Origin: Actinomadura citrea
Lineage (GTDB): Bacteria; Actinomycetota; Actinomycetes; Streptosporangiales; Streptosporangiaceae
Reading direction: 5' to 3'
Length of the DNA stretch: 64,000 nucleotides
Assembly: GCF_013409045.1 (NCBI RefSeq)
Contig: NZ_JACCBT010000001.1
Location: forward strand, 5,580,001-5,644,000
A program made the position numbers and the translations under genes. How positions within the stretch are numbered: position 1 is the first letter of the stretch; the number at the start of each line of letters is the position of its first letter. The notes below the pieces were generated by a model, which worked only from the letters and a program-made list of their open reading frames with translations, had not been told where the DNA came from and searched no databases. Positions 61,699 through 64,000 of the stretch are shown here, in pieces.

Positions 61699-63098
61699 CC
61701 GGACAGGCGCGCGATGTGGCGCATCTTGTTCATCGCGTCCAGGGCGGCGACCTTGTAGGACTCGGCGAGGGTGGGGTAGTTGAAGACGGCGTTGACCAGG
61801 TAGTCGATGGTGCCGCCGCAGCCCATGACCGTCTGGCCGATGTGGACGAGCTCGGTGGCGCCGGTGCCGAAGACGTGGACGCCGAGGAGCCGCCGGTCAT
61901 CCGGTGAGACGAGAAGTTTCAGCATGCCGTAGGAGTCCCCGATGATCTGGCCGCGGGCGAGTTCGCGGTAGCGGGACACGCCCACCTCGAAGGGGACCTT
62001 GGCCTCGGTCAGGGCGTCCTCGGTGCGGCCGACGAAACTGATCTCGGGGATGGTGTAGATGCCGATGGGCTGGGTCTCGTGGATCTGGGAGACCGGCTCG
62101 TCGCAGGCGTGGTGGGCGGCGAGGCGGCCCTGCTCCATCGAGGTGGCCGCGAGGGAGGGGAACCCGATCACGTCCCCGACGGCGTAGATGTGCGGGACCT
62201 CGGTGCGGTAGTGCTCGTCGACCTTGATCCGGCCGCGGAGGTCGGCGGTGAGGCCCGCGGCCTCCAGGCACAGGTCGCCGGTCATGCCGTGGCGCCCGGC
62301 GGAGTACATGACGGTGTCGGCGGGGATCCGCTTGCCGCTCTCCAGGACGGTGATCGCGCCGTGCGCCATCCTCTCGACGGACGCGACGCTCTCGCGGAAC
62401 CGGAAGGTGACGGCCAGGTCGCGCAGGTGGTACTTGAGCGCCTCGACGATCTCCAGGTCGCAGAAGTCCAGCATGCGCTCGCGCCGCTCGACGACGGTGA
62501 CCTTGGTGCCGAGCGCGGCGAACATGGAGGCGTACTCGATGCCGATCACGCCGGCGCCGACGACGACCATGGTCTCGGGGATGCGGTCCATGTTGATGAT
62601 GCCGTCGGAGTCGATGATCGTGCGGTCGTCGAAGTCGACGGTCTCGGGCCGCGCCGGCCGGGTGCCCGTCGCGATCACGATGCGGTCGGCGGTGAGCTTC
62701 TGCTCGCGGTCGCCGGTCCCGCTGACGGCGATCGTGTCGGGCTCCAGGAAGCGGCCGGTGCCGGGCAGCACGGTGACGCGGTTGCGGGCGAGCTGGCTGC
62801 GGACGACGTCGGTCTCGCGGCCGATGACGTGCTGGGTGCGCATCCCGAGGTCGGCGACGGTGATCTCGTCCTTGACCCGGTAGCTCTGCCCGTACAGCTC
62901 GCGCTGGTTGAGCCCGGTCAGGTAGAGGACGGCCTCGCGGAGCGTCTTGGACGGGATCGTCCCGGTGTTGATGCAGACGCCGCCCATCATGTCGCGGCGG
63001 TCCACGATGCCGACCCTGCGGCCGAGCTTGGCGGCGGCGATGGCCGCGCGCTGCCCGCCGGGCCCCGAGCCGAGGACGAGGAGATCGAAGTCGCTCAC
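61695..63098 (-). CDS. sthA: Soluble NAD(P)+ transhydrogenase (Si-specific)
   Basis: A 467-residue flavoprotein; GTG 63098 follows GAGGG. The FAD motif is [21 protein letters not shown], then [22 protein letters not shown], in which the second redox Cys of lipoamide dehydrogenases is Thr, as in SthA. The NAD(P) domain shows [20 protein letters not shown], then [22 protein letters not shown]. It moves reducing equivalents between NADPH and NADH in the cytosol. Its stop overlaps the SsgA-like stop by four bases, convergently. Confidence 0.92.
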   Translation of the reverse strand: MSDFDLLVLGSGPGGQRAAIAAAKLGRRVGIVDRRDMMGGVCINTGTIPSKTLREAVLYLTGLNQRELYGQSYRVKDEITVADLGMRTQHVIGRETDVVRSQLARNRVTVLPGTGRFLEPDTIAVSGTGDREQKLTADRIVIATGTRPARPETVDFDDRTIIDSDGIINMDRIPETMVVVGAGVIGIEYASMFAALGTKVTVVERRERMLDFCDLEIVEALKYHLRDLAVTFRFRESVASVERMAHGAITVLESGKRIPADTVMYSAGRHGMTGDLCLEAAGLTADLRGRIKVDEHYRTEVPHIYAVGDVIGFPSLAATSMEQGRLAAHHACDEPVSQIHETQPIGIYTIPEISFVGRTEDALTEAKVPFEVGVSRYRELARGQIIGDSYGMLKLLVSPDDRRLLGVHVFGTGATELVHIGQTVMGCGGTIDYLVNAVFNYPTLAESYKVAALDAMNKMRHIARLSG

Positions 63099-63147
63099 GC
63101 CCTCAGTCTGACTGCCGAGCACCGTGCTGATAAGGCTTTCGCCAGAT

Positions 63148-63747
63148 CTATCCCGATCCCAGGAGGCCGCCGGCCAGGGTGTCCAGGCCGGCCTTGATGC
63201 GGTCGAGGGGCATGCCGCGGGTCCGGCGCTGGTGGAGGAACAGGTTCGCGGCGAGGGGGGCCAGGAGGGCGTCGGCCAGGTAGTCGGCGTCGGCGTCCGG
63301 GCGGATCTCGCGGAGCAGGATCGACAGATGCCGGTGGTAGAGCCCGTACGAGCCGTCGCGGAAGCGGGCCTCGGGCGGGTCGGACTCGGCCATCAGGAGC
63401 AGATCCGCCTGGGCCTCGGTGCGGTCGGCCAGGGCGTGCAGGAAGGCGCGGACGCGCTCGGCGGGGGCGGCGCCCGGCCCGAGGGGCGGAGGGCCCTGGA
63501 TGAACGCGGTCTGGAAGTCGCGCTCGCGGTCGTCGATGACGGCGTAGACGAGGCGGGCCCGGTCCCCGAACCGGCGGTACACGGTGCCGACACCGACCCC
63601 GGCGGCCCGCGCGACCTCGTCCATGGAGACGGCCTCGGGGCCGCGGGTCGCGATCACCTCCGCGGCCGCGCGCAGGATGCGGCGGCGGTTGTGGGCCGCG
63701 TCCGCCCGCTCGGCGGGCGGCCGCCCGATCACGGGCAACTCCCGCAT
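63148..63747 (-). CDS. TetR-family transcriptional regulator
   Basis: A 199-residue protein; ATG 63747 follows GAGAGGGGG. The helix-turn-helix is [48 protein letters not shown]. The C-terminal part (residues 90-195) has no named subtype. It is divergent from the SDR at 63852, with repeats between the two, so it probably represses that gene and itself. Confidence 0.9.
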   Translation of the reverse strand: MRELPVIGRPPAERADAAHNRRRILRAAAEVIATRGPEAVSMDEVARAAGVGVGTVYRRFGDRARLVYAVIDDRERDFQTAFIQGPPPLGPGAAPAERVRAFLHALADRTEAQADLLLMAESDPPEARFRDGSYGLYHRHLSILLREIRPDADADYLADALLAPLAANLFLHQRRTRGMPLDRIKAGLDTLAGGLLGSG

Positions 63748-63788
63748 CCGACCCCCTCTCGGCACGGACCAGCGTAACGGGTTTGTAT

Positions 63789-63838
63789 CCGGAAAGCTCT
63801 CCGGTTAAGCTCGCTAAGTGGAACTTTCTCCGATTAAG
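63789..63838. promoter_or_regulatory. TetR/SDR intergenic operator candidates
   Basis: CCGGA-AAGCTC-TCCGG (63789-63804) is an inverted repeat. TCTCCGGTTAAG (63798) and TCTCCGATTAAG (63827) are direct repeats 29 bases apart. Both sets lie between the divergent TetR and SDR starts. Confidence 0.5.
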
Positions 63839-63851
63839 GCCGGGAGCTGAG

Positions 63852-64000
63852 ATGACGGTGGATCTGGCAGGACGGGTGGCGCTGGTGACGGGCGGCGGGC
63901 GCGGCATCGGGGCCGCGATCGCGCGGCGGCTGGCGCGGCACGGCGCCGACGTGGCGGTGACCTACGTCCGTGCCCCGGAACGGGCCGCCGGCGTCGTCCG
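63852..64000 (+). CDS. SDR family oxidoreductase, N-terminal part (cut by window edge)
   Basis: ATG 63852 has GGGAG upstream. The first 49 residues, [20 protein letters not shown] and onward to [11 protein letters not shown], give the TGGGRGIG cofactor motif of a classical short-chain dehydrogenase. The catalytic residues lie beyond the window. Likely controlled by the divergent TetR. Confidence 0.88.
   Translation, partial: MTVDLAGRVALVTGGGRGIGAAIARRLARHGADVAVTYVRAPERAAGVV

Noticed and set aside
62079-63197. 372-codon plus-strand frame over sthA
   Set aside because: Antisense shadow rich in Asp/Val/Gly; sthA is unmistakable on the minus strand.
1-64000. CRISPR arrays, rRNA genes, complete insertion sequences
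   Set aside because: No regularly spaced direct repeats, no rRNA-like stretches and no IS with both ends were found on reading.

Overview
The window reads as chromosomal DNA of a filamentous, high-GC actinomycete. Evidence: dense GC-rich codon use, an SsgA-like sporulation protein, a soluble transhydrogenase of the actinobacterial type, F420-linked enzyme families, ECF41-type sigma factors with SnoaL-like tails, LAL-type LuxR regulators and a PGPGW membrane protein. The mix suggests Streptosporangiales (Actinomadura-like), but that placement is inference.

Layout. (1) 0-11.3 kb: the end of an SDR gene, then a minus-strand cluster of small membrane or secreted proteins, a cyclase-fold protein and an XRE/NB-ARC/TPR STAND protein, with a GT4 glycosyltransferase on the plus strand. 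Five products here (1.3, 4.2, 6.8, 7.8 and 8.5 kb) share a short motif of the form V/I-x-G-R-D inside Gly/Asn/Ser-rich, beta-prone segments. This recalls the amyloid/RHIM-like signalling tails proposed for actinobacterial STAND proteins, and it is the best candidate for an undescribed signalling or cell-death system. (2) 11.5-21.2 kb: a truncated F420 oxidoreductase, an F420/NADP reductase-like gene, a large LuxR-LAL regulator divergent from an SDR, a CPA1 Na+/H+ antiporter, an IS5-like relic, and an oxidoreductase and an MFS transporter that have both lost their N-termini at one junction. (3) 21.3-28.1 kb: an ECF41 sigma-factor regulon. Four promoter-like sites of the form GTCACA-N16-GTC stand before an SDR/cupin/ferritin-like gene run, the sigma factor, a second SDR, and a second sigma-like gene lacking region 4. 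(4) 28.4-36.2 kb: heavily decayed DNA with integrase, Tn3 and IS5 relics, a MarR/amidohydrolase pair, a SUKH protein, and a deleted Cys-rich peptide/MauE/ABC/signal-peptidase cluster.

(5) 36.3-60.4 kb: an intact tRNA-Val(CAC) at 60.4 kb has two partial 3' copies at 36.3 and 44.05 kb. This marks two abutting integrated regions. The left one (7.7 kb) is mostly regulatory genes and pseudogenes, a DUF6247 toxin-antitoxin-like pair, a RibD-like reductase and a THUMP/methyltransferase. The right one (16.3 kb) carries a three-gene secreted module ending in a 2374-residue Rhs protein with Hint and toxin domains plus a small putative immunity gene, and an ECF sigma/HD-GYP operon. No intact integrase is present. 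(6) 60.4-64 kb: apparent core genome, with PGPGW protein, SsgA-like protein, SthA, a TetR regulator and a divergent SDR cut by the window edge.

The recurring theme from 11 to 44 kb is gene decay by internal deletion, fusion and frameshift.
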